64,000 bases of DNA from an uncultured Prevotellaceae bacterium. GTDB taxonomy: Bacteria; Bacteroidota; Bacteroidia; Bacteroidales; Bacteroidaceae. The stretch covers positions 1 through 64,000 of the forward strand of contig CACWMK010000003.1 of assembly GCA_902761905.1 (NCBI GenBank), in the 5' to 3' direction. The notes below the pieces were generated by a model. The model was not told the origin of the DNA. It worked only from the letters and a program-made list of their open reading frames with translations, and ran no database searches. How positions within the stretch are numbered: position 1 is the stretch's first letter; every line of letters begins with the position of its first letter. The translations under genes and the position numbers were made by a program. Shown here in pieces: positions 15,610 through 25,343 of this stretch.

Positions 15610-16230
15610 ATGAATAGGGAGGAACAATTTGTAATTACGATCAGTCGCCAGTTTGGAACTGGAGGCCATGAGATCGGTGAAGAAATTGCACGGCGACTCG
15701 GTGTGAAACTGCTTGACAAGCAAATACTTAACGAAGTGGCAAAACGTGCTCCACGTATGGAAGAAGCTATGGAGAAGATCGAAGCCCGCAATCCACTGTG
15801 GCGCGACGACTTCACAAACTTCTACCGCAACTACATGGCTAAGGCCGAGTATGACGGCGCAGAACAAGACCAGACATCGCACGAACTGTTTGAAGCCCAG
15901 TGCCAGATTATCCGACAGATAGCCGCAAAGGAGAGTTGCGTGATAGTGGGACGATGCGGATTCTACATCTTTAAGGATCATCCCAACGCACTGAAAATCT
16001 TCATCCACAGCACCGAAGACTGCCGCAAACGCAGAATTGCCGAGAAGTATGGATTGGACCTGCGCGACGCTGCTGCAATGGTGGTAGATAATGACTACAG
16101 CAGAGAGCTCTACACAAAGACATTTACCGGCTGCGAATGGACCGATGCACGCAACTACGACATCAGTCTGGACGTGCGAAAATTCGGCATAAATGGCGCT
16201 GTAGACTTTTTAATGAAGACAATAGAGTAG
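15610..16230 (+). CDS. Cytidylate kinase-like family protein
   Basis: A 206-residue cytosolic protein of the cytidylate kinase-2 family. ATG at 15610 is chosen because the frame upstream overlaps the promoter. The N-terminal P-loop region reads TISRQFGTGGHEIGEEIARR, matching the degenerate nucleotide-binding loop of this family, and a later segment (VIVGRCGFYIFKDHPNALKIFIHS) is also typical. Classical Cmk phosphorylates CMP/dCMP; the substrate of this second family is not well established. Single gene with its own promoter, upstream of pheT and separated from it by another promoter. Confidence 0.88.
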   Translation: MNREEQFVITISRQFGTGGHEIGEEIARRLGVKLLDKQILNEVAKRAPRMEEAMEKIEARNPLWRDDFTNFYRNYMAKAEYDGAEQDQTSHELFEAQCQIIRQIAAKESCVIVGRCGFYIFKDHPNALKIFIHSTEDCRKRRIAEKYGLDLRDAAAMVVDNDYSRELYTKTFTGCEWTDARNYDISLDVRKFGINGAVDFLMKTIE

Positions 16231-16245
16231 ATTTTGCGGGAAAAA

Positions 16246-16277
16246 TTTGTGTATATACCAATTTTTTGCTACCTTTG
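16246..16277 (+). promoter_or_regulatory. Promoter of pheT
   Basis: TTTG (16246-16249), 20 bases, TACCTTTG (16270-16277), 46 bases before the start codon. Confidence 0.85.
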
Positions 16278-16323
16278 CACCCTGAAATTTCAAAGATAGT
16301 AATTACTAAAGGATTGGTATAAA

Positions 16324-18786
16324 ATGAATATTTCCTACAAATGGTTGAAGGAATACGTGGATTTCGACCTGACTGCACAGCAGGTATGTGATGCACTCAC
16401 ATCTACAGGTCTGGAAGTCGACGCATTAGAAGAAGTACAGAGTATTAAGGGCGGTCTGAAGGGCCTGTACGTGGGTAAGGTGCTTACCTGCGAGGCTCAT
16501 CCTAACAGCGACCACCTGCACGTAACAACAGTTGACCTGGGCAAGGGTGAACCATCGCAGATTGTGTGTGGCGCACCTAACGTAGCTGCTGGTCAGAAGG
16601 TAATCGTGGCCGACCTGGGCTGCGTGCTCTACGATGGCGATCAGGAGTTTGTGATCAAGAAGAGCAAGCTGCGCGGCGTAGAGAGCAATGGTATGATCTG
16701 TGCCGAGGACGAGATTGGTATCGGTAACGATCACGCCGGAATCATCGTGCTGCCTGAGGACGCTGTGGTGGGTACACCTGCTGCAGAATACTACCACCTG
16801 GAGAGCGACTGGCTGATTGAGGTTGACATCACTGCCAACCGCGCCGACGGACTGAGCCACTGGGGGGTGGCACGCGACCTGTATGCATGGCTGAAGAGCA
16901 ATGGCTACGAGACAAAGATGCATCGCCCCGACTGCTCGAAGTTTAAGGTTGACAATCACGACCTGCCTATCGAGGTGAAGATAGAGAACACCGAGGCCTG
17001 CAAGCGCTATGCATGCGTGAGCGTGAAGGACTGTGAGGTAAAGGAGAGTCCCGACTGGCTGAAGAACAAGCTGAACACCATCGGACTGCGCCCGATCAAC
17101 AATATCGTAGACATTACTAATTATATTATGATGGCCTACGGACAGCCTCTGCACACATTCGATGCCGACATGGTGAAGGGACATAAGATAGTAGTGAAGA
17201 CCATGCCCGACGGCACTCCATTCCAGACACTGGATGGCGAGGAGCACAAGTTGAGCGACCGCGACCTGGCTATCTGCAACGCCGAGGACCCAATGTGTAT
17301 AGCAGGTGTATTCGGTGGTAAGGGTAGTGGCACATACGAGACCACAAAGAACGTGGTTCTGGAGAGTGCATACTTCCATCCAACATGGATACGTAAGAGC
17401 GCTCGCCGTCACGGACTGAGCACCGATGCCAGCTTCCGTTTTGAGCGTGGTGTAGATCCAAACGGAACTATCTACGCACTGCAGCAGGCTGCCATCATGT
17501 GTCAGGAACTGGCTGGTGGTAAGGTTAGCATGGAGATAGTAGACGTTTACCCAGAGCCTATGAAGAACGCTGTGGTAGAGTTGAGCTACAAGTATGTGCA
17601 TGACCTGGTAGGCAAGACTATCCCTGAGGATAAGATCAAGGCTATCTGCGAGAGTCTGGAGATGAAGGTGCTGGGCGAGACTGCCGAGGGACTGACACTC
17701 GAGATTCCAGCATATCGCGTAGACGTGACCCGTCCATGCGACGTGGTAGAGGATATCCTGCGTATTTATGGTTATAATAATGTAGAGATTCCAACACAGC
17801 TGAAGGGTAGCCTCGTGATTAAGGGCGATGAAGACCAGAAGCACAAACTGGCCAACGTGGTAAGTGAGCAGCTGGTGGGTGAGGGATTCAACGAGATACT
17901 TAACAACTCGCTGACCAAGGGTGCCTACTACGAGGGACACAACGCAATGCCAGCAGAGAACTGTGTGAAGATAATGAACCCACTGAGCACCGATCTGAAC
18001 GTGATGCGTCAGAGCCTGCTGTTTGGTGGACTGGAGAGCATACAGCACAACGTGAACCGTAAGCGTGGTAACCTGCGTTTCTTCGAGTTTGGTAATGTGT
18101 ACACATTCGACCCAGAGAAGAAGAACGACGACGACCCAATGCTGGCTTACAAGGAGCAGTATCACGCTGCACTCTGGGTGACAGGTAAGCGTGTAGAGGG
18201 ATCATGGGCACACGCCAACGAGGAGAGCAGCTTCTACGAGCTGAGTGCATACGTAGAGAACATTCTGCGTCGTATCGGTGTTAAGCCAGGTATGATAGTT
18301 CGCAAGAAGACTGAGAACGATATCTTCTCATCTGGTCTGACCATCGAGAACCGTGGTGGCAAGAAGCTCATCGAGATGGGTATCATCACAAAGAAGCTGC
18401 TGAAGCAGTTCGGTCTGGAAGCACCAGTATACTATGCTGAGCTGAACTGGAGCGCACTGATGAAGGTGATCAAGAAGAACGAGGTGCTGTATACAGAGGT
18501 GCCCAAGTTCCCTGCCGTAAGTCGTGACCTGGCTCTGCTGGTTGACAACAGCGTAGAGTTTGCCCAGATAGAGCAGATAGCACGCCAGACAGAGAAGAAG
18601 CTGCTGAAGAAGGTAGAGTTGTTCGACGTATACGAAGGCGACAAGCTGCCTGCCGGCAAGAAGAGTTACGCAGTAAACTTCATACTGCAGGACGAGGAGA
18701 AGACCATGGGTGACAAGCAGATTGAGGCAATCATGAACAAGCTCATCGCTCAGCTTAAGAAACAGCTCAATGCAGAACTGCGTTAA
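16324..18786 (+). CDS. pheT: Phenylalanine--tRNA ligase beta subunit
   Basis: An 820-residue protein of normal length for PheT. With PheS it forms the alpha2-beta2 enzyme that charges tRNA-Phe; the beta chain binds tRNA and edits mischarged Tyr. Domains in order: N-terminal segment MNISYKWLKEYV, tRNA-binding OB fold (about 40-150, CEAHPNSDHLHV), B3/4 editing domain (about 210-385), B5 domain (about 410-480), a pseudo-catalytic core, and the ferredoxin-like anticodon-binding domain at the C-terminus (FPAVSRDLALLVD). pheS is not in the window. Followed 46 bases later by the yebC-type gene, probably on the same transcript. Confidence 0.97.
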   Translation: MNISYKWLKEYVDFDLTAQQVCDALTSTGLEVDALEEVQSIKGGLKGLYVGKVLTCEAHPNSDHLHVTTVDLGKGEPSQIVCGAPNVAAGQKVIVADLGCVLYDGDQEFVIKKSKLRGVESNGMICAEDEIGIGNDHAGIIVLPEDAVVGTPAAEYYHLESDWLIEVDITANRADGLSHWGVARDLYAWLKSNGYETKMHRPDCSKFKVDNHDLPIEVKIENTEACKRYACVSVKDCEVKESPDWLKNKLNTIGLRPINNIVDITNYIMMAYGQPLHTFDADMVKGHKIVVKTMPDGTPFQTLDGEEHKLSDRDLAICNAEDPMCIAGVFGGKGSGTYETTKNVVLESAYFHPTWIRKSARRHGLSTDASFRFERGVDPNGTIYALQQAAIMCQELAGGKVSMEIVDVYPEPMKNAVVELSYKYVHDLVGKTIPEDKIKAICESLEMKVLGETAEGLTLEIPAYRVDVTRPCDVVEDILRIYGYNNVEIPTQLKGSLVIKGDEDQKHKLANVVSEQLVGEGFNEILNNSLTKGAYYEGHNAMPAENCVKIMNPLSTDLNVMRQSLLFGGLESIQHNVNRKRGNLRFFEFGNVYTFDPEKKNDDDPMLAYKEQYHAALWVTGKRVEGSWAHANEESSFYELSAYVENILRRIGVKPGMIVRKKTENDIFSSGLTIENRGGKKLIEMGIITKKLLKQFGLEAPVYYAELNWSALMKVIKKNEVLYTEVPKFPAVSRDLALLVDNSVEFAQIEQIARQTEKKLLKKVELFDVYEGDKLPAGKKSYAVNFILQDEEKTMGDKQIEAIMNKLIAQLKKQLNAELR

Positions 18787-18832
18787 TTATTACATTTTTA
18801 CATTTTTGAATTTTTAAATTTAAAATAAGTAT

Positions 18833-19570
18833 ATGGGAAGAGCATTTGAATATCGTAAGGCTACTAAGCTGAAGCGATGGGGCCACATGGCCAAGACATT
18901 TACAAAGATTGGTAAGCAGATCGCTATCGCAGTTAAGGCTGGCGGTCCAGAGCCAGAGAACAACCCCGCACTGCGTGCTATCATTGCAAACGCTAAGCGC
19001 GAGAATATGCCGAAGGATAACATCGAGCGTGCTATCAAGAACGCAATGGGTAAGGACCAGAGCGACTACAAGGAGGTAACATACGAGGGATACGGACCTC
19101 ACGGAATCGCTATCTTCGTTGAGACACTGACCGACAATACCACACGTACTGTGGGTGACGTTCGCTCGGTATTCAACAAGTTTAACGGTAACCTGGGTAC
19201 ACAGGGCTCACTGAGCTTCCTGTTCGACCACAAGAGCGTATTCACATTCAAGAAGAAGGACGGTCTGGATATGGATGAGATGATCCTTGACCTGATTGAC
19301 TACGGAGTAGAGGATGAGTACGATGAGGACGAGGAGGAGAACAGCATCACCATCTATGCCGATCCATCAAGCTTTAGCGCTGTGCAGAAGCACCTGGAGG
19401 AGAACGGTTTCGAGGTAACTGGTGCTGAGTTCACCCGTATTCCTAACGACCTGAAGGACGTTACACCTGAGCAGCGTGAGACTATCGACAAGATGATTGA
19501 GAAGCTGGAGGACTTTGACGACGTTCAGACCGTTTACACAAACATGAAACCTGAAGAGGTAGCTGAATAA
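18833..19570 (+). CDS. YebC/PmpR family protein
   Basis: A 245-residue protein with the family N-terminus MGRAFEYRKATKLKRWGHMA and the conserved GGPEPENNPALRAIIANAKRENMPKDNIERA-type region (about 40-70). Proteins of this family were described as DNA-binding regulators; some are now known to relieve ribosome pausing during translation. The C-terminal part is acidic (DEYDEDEEEN near 163-172), which is usual. Lies 46 bases after pheT with an AT-rich spacer and no promoter of its own, and ends at a strong bidirectional terminator. Confidence 0.93.
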   Translation: MGRAFEYRKATKLKRWGHMAKTFTKIGKQIAIAVKAGGPEPENNPALRAIIANAKRENMPKDNIERAIKNAMGKDQSDYKEVTYEGYGPHGIAIFVETLTDNTTRTVGDVRSVFNKFNGNLGTQGSLSFLFDHKSVFTFKKKDGLDMDEMILDLIDYGVEDEYDEDEEENSITIYADPSSFSAVQKHLEENGFEVTGAEFTRIPNDLKDVTPEQRETIDKMIEKLEDFDDVQTVYTNMKPEEVAE

Positions 19571-19581
19571 GCAAGATAATA

Positions 19582-19624
19582 AAAATCCCCGCCGGTGATG
19601 AACCTGGCGGGGATTTTTGTTTTT
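19582..19624. terminator. Bidirectional terminator between yebC-type gene and galE
   Basis: AAAAATCCCCGCC and GGCGGGGATTTTT form a long perfect stem with A- and T-runs on either side, so it can stop transcription from both convergent genes. It touches the galE stop codon. Confidence 0.93.
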
Positions 19625-20663
19625 ATTGGATGCCACGCTCGCGAAGCTTCTCCTGCCAGCGCCATGCTGTGCGAAGAATCTCCTCGGTTGGTGTCTCGGC
19701 CTTCCAACCAAGAACCTTGTTGGCCTTATCAACATTTCCCCATACCTGCTCGATATCGCCCTCACGACGTGGAGCATAGGTCCAGTTAACTTTTACGCCG
19801 GTAGCCTTCTCAAAGCCCTCGACAACCTCGAGAGTAGACAGGCCCTTGCCGGTACCGATGTTGAACACCTCAACAGGCTCGCACTCAGGCTTATCGAGTA
19901 CACGCTCCATAGCCTTAACGTGTGCCTTGGCCAGGTCGACTACATAGATATAGTCGCGGATACATGTGTGGTCGGGTGTGTTGTAGTCGTTACCGAAAAT
20001 CTTAAGCTGCTCGCGGATACCCATAGCTGTCTGGGTAACGAAAGGAATAAGATTCATGGGCACACCGTTAGGCAGCTCGCCGATGAGTGCTGATGGGTGA
20101 GCACCGATAGGATTGAAGTAGCGCAGGATGATACTCTTGATAGGAGCACCACTGTGGATGTAGTCCTGGATAATCTCCTCGTTAACCTGCTTGGTGTTGC
20201 CATAAGGGCTCATTGCCTTCTGGATAGGTGCATTCTCGGTAACAGGCAGATTCTCCTGTGCGGGCTGACCATAAACGGTGCAGCTAGATGAGAAGATGAT
20301 TCCCTTGACATCGTACTTGGGCATGAGCTCAAGCAGATTGATGAGTGATGTAAGGTTGTTGCGATAGTACATGAGTGGCTTCTCGACACTCTCGCCTACA
20401 GCCTTAGAGGCTGCAAAGTGGATGATACCCTCAATCTTGGGGTACTTGCGGAAAACGCCCTCGAGAGCCTCGAAGTCGCAACAGTCAACCTGCTCGAAAG
20501 CAGGACGGATGCCGGTGATCTTCTCGATACCGTCGACAACATTGGCATTAGAATTCGACAGATTGTCGATGATAACTACTTCGTAGCCTGCCTCCTGCAG
20601 TTCTACGGTGGTGTGACTGCCGATAAAACCGGTTCCACCTGTTACAAGAATTGTTTGTTTCAT
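19623..20663 (-). CDS. galE: UDP-glucose 4-epimerase
   Basis: A 346-residue short-chain dehydrogenase that interconverts UDP-glucose and UDP-galactose for galactose use and surface glycan synthesis. The NAD-binding motif GGTGFIG is at 9-15, the catalytic Ser region at SSSCTVYG (125-132) and the YxxxK pair at Tyr154 and Lys158. Length and C-terminal region (GDIEQVWGNVDKANKVLGW) are as expected. Last gene of the minus-strand run that begins at lon; it starts 11 bases after ispE. Confidence 0.95.
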   Translation of the reverse strand: MKQTILVTGGTGFIGSHTTVELQEAGYEVVIIDNLSNSNANVVDGIEKITGIRPAFEQVDCCDFEALEGVFRKYPKIEGIIHFAASKAVGESVEKPLMYYRNNLTSLINLLELMPKYDVKGIIFSSSCTVYGQPAQENLPVTENAPIQKAMSPYGNTKQVNEEIIQDYIHSGAPIKSIILRYFNPIGAHPSALIGELPNGVPMNLIPFVTQTAMGIREQLKIFGNDYNTPDHTCIRDYIYVVDLAKAHVKAMERVLDKPECEPVEVFNIGTGKGLSTLEVVEGFEKATGVKVNWTYAPRREGDIEQVWGNVDKANKVLGWKAETPTEEILRTAWRWQEKLRERGIQ

Positions 20664-20674
20664 AATGTTTTAAA

Positions 20675-21508
20675 TTATAATAATATCGTTTTTCTGAATG
20701 TTCCTTCAGAGTTGAATTCATCAAGATTGAGAGGTTGGCGCGACAATGCGAACAGGGTAGAGCCTGAGCCCGACATGGCTGCATAGGTGGCACCAAGATC
20801 GTACAGACGGTCCTTGACAGCACCGAGTTCGGGATGGACGGCAAACACACTGCCTTCGAAATCATTCACCAGTGCATCGCGCCATGACTCTACTGGCTGC
20901 TTAACCACTTCGCGACAGTTGACCTCAGGATGATGGGGCTTGATAAGAGCAAATGCCTCGCGAGTGGATACTGGGATATCAGGACGTACCAGCGAGAGAT
21001 ACCATCCCTTAAGGTCGAGATCGATAGGCTGCAGCTTCTCACCAATACCCTCGGCATAGCAAGGACGATTGAGAATGAAGAAAGCGCAGTCGGCGCCCAG
21101 ACGTGCTGCATAGTCGATCATCTGCTGCTGGGTAAGTCCCAACTTGAACATATCGTTGAGCAGGGTGATCATAAAACCACAGTCGCTGCTGCCACCGCCC
21201 ATACCGGCCTGTGTGGGTATGCCCTTGTAGAGATGGGCGTGGATACGGGGCAGAGTAGGGAAGTCGGCCTTGAGCAGATTATATGCGCATACCACCAGAT
21301 TGCGCTGTTCGTCGCCATCGATCGTGATATTGGTAACCTTAAGGTCGCAGTCGTACTCGGATGGAAACTCAGGGTCCATCGGGTACACCTCGAGTGCATC
21401 CTCGATTTGCACGGGATAGAATACCGTCTCGAGGTTGTGATAACCGTCGGGACGTTTCTCGACTACATTAAGACCGAGATTGATCTTTGCTATTGGCCTT
21501 GTTAACAT
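20675..21508 (-). CDS. ispE: 4-diphosphocytidyl-2-C-methyl-D-erythritol kinase
   Basis: A 277-residue GHMP kinase of the non-mevalonate isoprenoid pathway: it phosphorylates CDP-methylerythritol using ATP. The start MLTRPIAKINLGLNV and the GHMP ATP-binding loop PTQAGMGGGSSDCG (about 91-105) are diagnostic, as is the C-terminal GSGSTLFAL (about 248-256). Length is normal. Only 11 bases separate it from galE downstream; upstream is a spacer with TTAAACA-type repeats and a REP-like element that separates it from the DEAD helicase. Confidence 0.96.
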   Translation of the reverse strand: MLTRPIAKINLGLNVVEKRPDGYHNLETVFYPVQIEDALEVYPMDPEFPSEYDCDLKVTNITIDGDEQRNLVVCAYNLLKADFPTLPRIHAHLYKGIPTQAGMGGGSSDCGFMITLLNDMFKLGLTQQQMIDYAARLGADCAFFILNRPCYAEGIGEKLQPIDLDLKGWYLSLVRPDIPVSTREAFALIKPHHPEVNCREVVKQPVESWRDALVNDFEGSVFAVHPELGAVKDRLYDLGATYAAMSGSGSTLFALSRQPLNLDEFNSEGTFRKTILL

Positions 21509-21539
21509 TAAACATTAAATATTAAACATTAAACATTAT
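21509..21539. repeat. TTAAACA-type AT-rich tandem repeat
   Basis: Four near-identical seven- to eight-base units (ATTAAACATTAAATATTAAA...) directly before the ispE start. The same unit recurs at 22971-23003, 33863-33889, 60818-60853 and 63093-63122. Confidence 0.8.
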
Positions 21540-21666
21540 TGTCATCTCGACTAAGCGAAGCGCATGGAGAGATCTCATGAGAAGTCTTGGCAGAGCCAAG
21601 CGGCCGCTCGATCTCTGATCGCTTGCTACCGCAGGGACGCAAGAAAGCCGAGCGCTCGACATGACA
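21540..21666. repeat. REP-like element, copy B (long palindromic form)
   Basis: Begins GTCATCTCGACTAAGCGAAG, continues CGCATGGAGAGATCTC and ends GCTCGACATGACAG, so its ends are inverted copies of each other. The middle has a GCCAAGCGGCCGCT palindrome. It fills the spacer between ispE and the DEAD helicase gene. Confidence 0.85.
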
Positions 21667-21673
21667 GAGGGAT

Positions 21674-22966
<1,293 letters not shown>

Positions 22967-22970
22967 TTGT

Positions 22971-23003
22971 CAATGTTTAATGTTTAATCTTTAATGTTTA
23001 ATC
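22971..23003. repeat. TTAAACA-type AT-rich tandem repeat
   Basis: CAATGTTTAATGTTTAATCT and further TTAATGTTTAATC units fill the 38-base spacer between the LptF/G-type gene and the helicase. Confidence 0.75.
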
Positions 23004-23004
23004 A

Positions 23005-24186
23005 TTAATTAGGTGCTTGTCTGTAGCAGAAGTATGCTATTATTGAATATAATATATTAGGTATCCACGCCGCCAGCATGGCAGGTGTATCGGCATTGAC
23101 GGCAAAGGTAGCACAGATGGTCTGCAGCAGGATGTAGCTGAACGAAAGCGCAAGGCCTATACCAAGATACATACCCATACCGCCTTTGCGCTTACGGCTG
23201 GAGAGCGAAACGCCAATGATAGTAAGGATGAACGAGGCGAATGATGACGCTATTCGTTTGTGGTATTCAACCTCGTACTGAGCCACATTGACCGAGCCAC
23301 GTTCAACCTGCTTTGAGATGTAATTACGCAGGTCGGTAAGTGTCAGCGTCTCTTGCTGACCATCAGAGAACACCAGGTCCATAGGTTCCATCTGTATGAG
23401 AGTGTCTATGACAGCGCCCGACTCAATCTCTTCGCGAAGTCCCTTGAGTGTTCGAATCTTATACGACTGAGCCTTCCAGTGATAACGCGAATCGCTGATA
23501 CTATCGTAGCGGATAACCGAAGCTGTCATGTGACTGACAAGCTTCTTGTTTTCGAACTTGTCGAGTGAGAAACCATAACCTGTGCGGGTCTGGTCGTCGT
23601 ACTGTTGCAGATAGGCGATAACACCAGGTGACACCATCAACTGTACATTGCTGGCCGAGGTATTGATCTTGTTGTTCTTGTACTTCGACTCGAACTCCAT
23701 CTTGACCATATTGCCCTTCGGTATGACCCATCCGCCGAGATAGAAATTAACTGCAGCGATGATTGCAGCCGAAATCATATACGGGCGCAGCAGTCGCTTG
23801 AAACTGGTACCTGCGGCAAGCATGGCGATAATCTCGGAATTGCCGGCCAACTTAGAAGTAAAGAATATGACGGCAATAAATACGAACAGCGGCGAGAAAA
23901 GGTTGGCGAAGTAAGGCACGAAGTTGGCGTAGTAATCGAATACTATCGCCTTGAGTGGCGCATTGTAGGTAGAGAACTTATGAAGGTTCTCGTTGACATC
24001 AAACACAATCGATATCGAGATGATAAGGATGATAGAGAAGATGTATGTACCTATGAACTTGGCCACGATATACTTATCCAGACGCTTGAGATATCTGAAC
24101 GGATTCAGATACTTAAGGCATTTCAGGTATTTCAGCCATCTAAGCCATCGTAACCAGGGACCTATCTTGCTTAATAGTTCTTTCAT
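23005..24186 (-). CDS. LptF/LptG family lipopolysaccharide export permease
   Basis: A 393-residue inner-membrane protein of the YjgP/YjgQ family, which with LptB forms the ABC transporter that extracts lipopolysaccharide from the inner membrane. Membrane segments lie at about 40-60, 85-105, 130-150 and three near the C-terminus (about 305-390), with a large periplasmic domain between them. The first ~35 residues are unusual: PWLRWLRWLKYLKCLKYL is a tandem Trp/Leu/Lys/Tyr pattern forming an amphipathic or interfacial helix before the normal start of homology at LDKYIVAKF. The ATG overlaps the tgt stop (ATGA), which supports this long start. Whether it is LptF or LptG cannot be decided here. 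Confidence 0.9.
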   Translation of the reverse strand: MKELLSKIGPWLRWLRWLKYLKCLKYLNPFRYLKRLDKYIVAKFIGTYIFSIILIISISIVFDVNENLHKFSTYNAPLKAIVFDYYANFVPYFANLFSPLFVFIAVIFFTSKLAGNSEIIAMLAAGTSFKRLLRPYMISAAIIAAVNFYLGGWVIPKGNMVKMEFESKYKNNKINTSASNVQLMVSPGVIAYLQQYDDQTRTGYGFSLDKFENKKLVSHMTASVIRYDSISDSRYHWKAQSYKIRTLKGLREEIESGAVIDTLIQMEPMDLVFSDGQQETLTLTDLRNYISKQVERGSVNVAQYEVEYHKRIASSFASFILTIIGVSLSSRKRKGGMGMYLGIGLALSFSYILLQTICATFAVNADTPAMLAAWIPNILYSIIAYFCYRQAPN

Positions 24187-25325
24187 CGTCTTTTACCTAA
24201 TTGTTCGATCACAGAGCGTTTCCACTGTACGAAATCGCCTGCGATGATATGCTGTCGGGCATCGCCTACCAGTCGGAGATAGAATGCCAGATTATGTATC
24301 GATGCAATCTGCATGGCCAACAACTCCTGCGCCTTGAACAGGTGGTGGAGATAAGCCTTGGAGTGGATACGGTCGATATCGCAGCCATCGGGATCGATGG
24401 GCGAGAAGTCGTTCTCCCACTTCTTGTTGCGCATGTTCATTGTGCCCTCGTAGGTAAAGAGCATAGCGTTGCGACCATTACGTGTAGGCATAACGCAGTC
24501 GAACATATCTACACCGCGCTCAATACCCTCGAGAATGTTCTGAGGTGTACCCACACCCATGAGATAACGTGGACGATCCTTGGGAAGAATGTCATTTACC
24601 ACCTCAATCATCTCATACATCACCTCGGTAGGTTCGCCTACGGCCAGACCGCCGATAGACGCTCCGCCACCATCGTTAAGACGGCTCAGGACATCGCATA
24701 CATGCTTGGCAGCATCCTGGCGCAGATCCTTATATGTACAACCCTGAACGATTGGAAACAGGGTCTGATTGTAGCCATACAGAGGTTCGGTCTCGTTGAA
24801 TCGCTTTACGCATCGCTCCAGCCATCGCTGAGTGAGGCGCAGACTGTTTTCGGCATATTTGTAATCGCTCTGACCAGGAGGGCACTCATCGAATGCCATC
24901 ATAATGTCGGCACCGATTACACGCTCGGTGTCCATTACATTCTCGGGCGTAAATATGTGCTTTGAACCATCGATGTGACTACGGAACTCGCAACCTTCCT
25001 CACGAAGCTTACGGATGCCTGTGAGTGAGAATACCTGGAAACCGCCTGAATCGGTGAGGATGGGTCGGTCCCATGTATTGAACTTGTGCAAGCCGCCTGC
25101 CTGACGGAGAATGTCGAGGCCTGGACGCAGATACAGATGATAGGTGTTGCCCAGAATGATCTGTGCCTTAACCTGATCGCGCAACTCGCTAAAGTGTACG
25201 CCCTTGACACTACCCACAGTACCTACAGGCATGAAGATAGGAGTCTGAATCTGTCCATGGTCGGTAGTTATCACACCGGCACGTGCCCAGCTGGCTGCAT
25301 CAGTATGTTGTACTTCAAACTTCAT
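24183..25325 (-). CDS. tgt: tRNA-guanine transglycosylase
   Basis: A 380-residue enzyme that replaces guanine-34 with a queuosine precursor in tRNAs for Asp, Asn, His and Tyr. The catalytic region is present: TDSGGFQVFS (Asp92, Gly94-95, Phe96, Gln97), DECPPGQ, GGLAVGEP and YLMGVGTPQN, with the second Asp in DMFDCVMPTRNGRNA. In most bacteria three Cys and one His near the C-terminus bind zinc (CxCxxC...H). Here the same region reads GCDIDRIHSKAYLHHLF, with only one Cys, so the zinc site appears lost; this may be usual in Bacteroidales. Lies 18 bases after lon and overlaps the LptF/G-type gene by four bases. Confidence 0.95.
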   Translation of the reverse strand: MKFEVQHTDAASWARAGVITTDHGQIQTPIFMPVGTVGSVKGVHFSELRDQVKAQIILGNTYHLYLRPGLDILRQAGGLHKFNTWDRPILTDSGGFQVFSLTGIRKLREEGCEFRSHIDGSKHIFTPENVMDTERVIGADIMMAFDECPPGQSDYKYAENSLRLTQRWLERCVKRFNETEPLYGYNQTLFPIVQGCTYKDLRQDAAKHVCDVLSRLNDGGGASIGGLAVGEPTEVMYEMIEVVNDILPKDRPRYLMGVGTPQNILEGIERGVDMFDCVMPTRNGRNAMLFTYEGTMNMRNKKWENDFSPIDPDGCDIDRIHSKAYLHHLFKAQELLAMQIASIHNLAFYLRLVGDARQHIIAGDFVQWKRSVIEQLGKRR

Positions 25326-25343
25326 TTCAGCAACTTCAATTCT

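Noticed and set aside
16426-18165. 579-codon minus-strand frame opposite pheT
   Set aside because: Antisense shadow of an unmistakable PheT; no motif or promoter.
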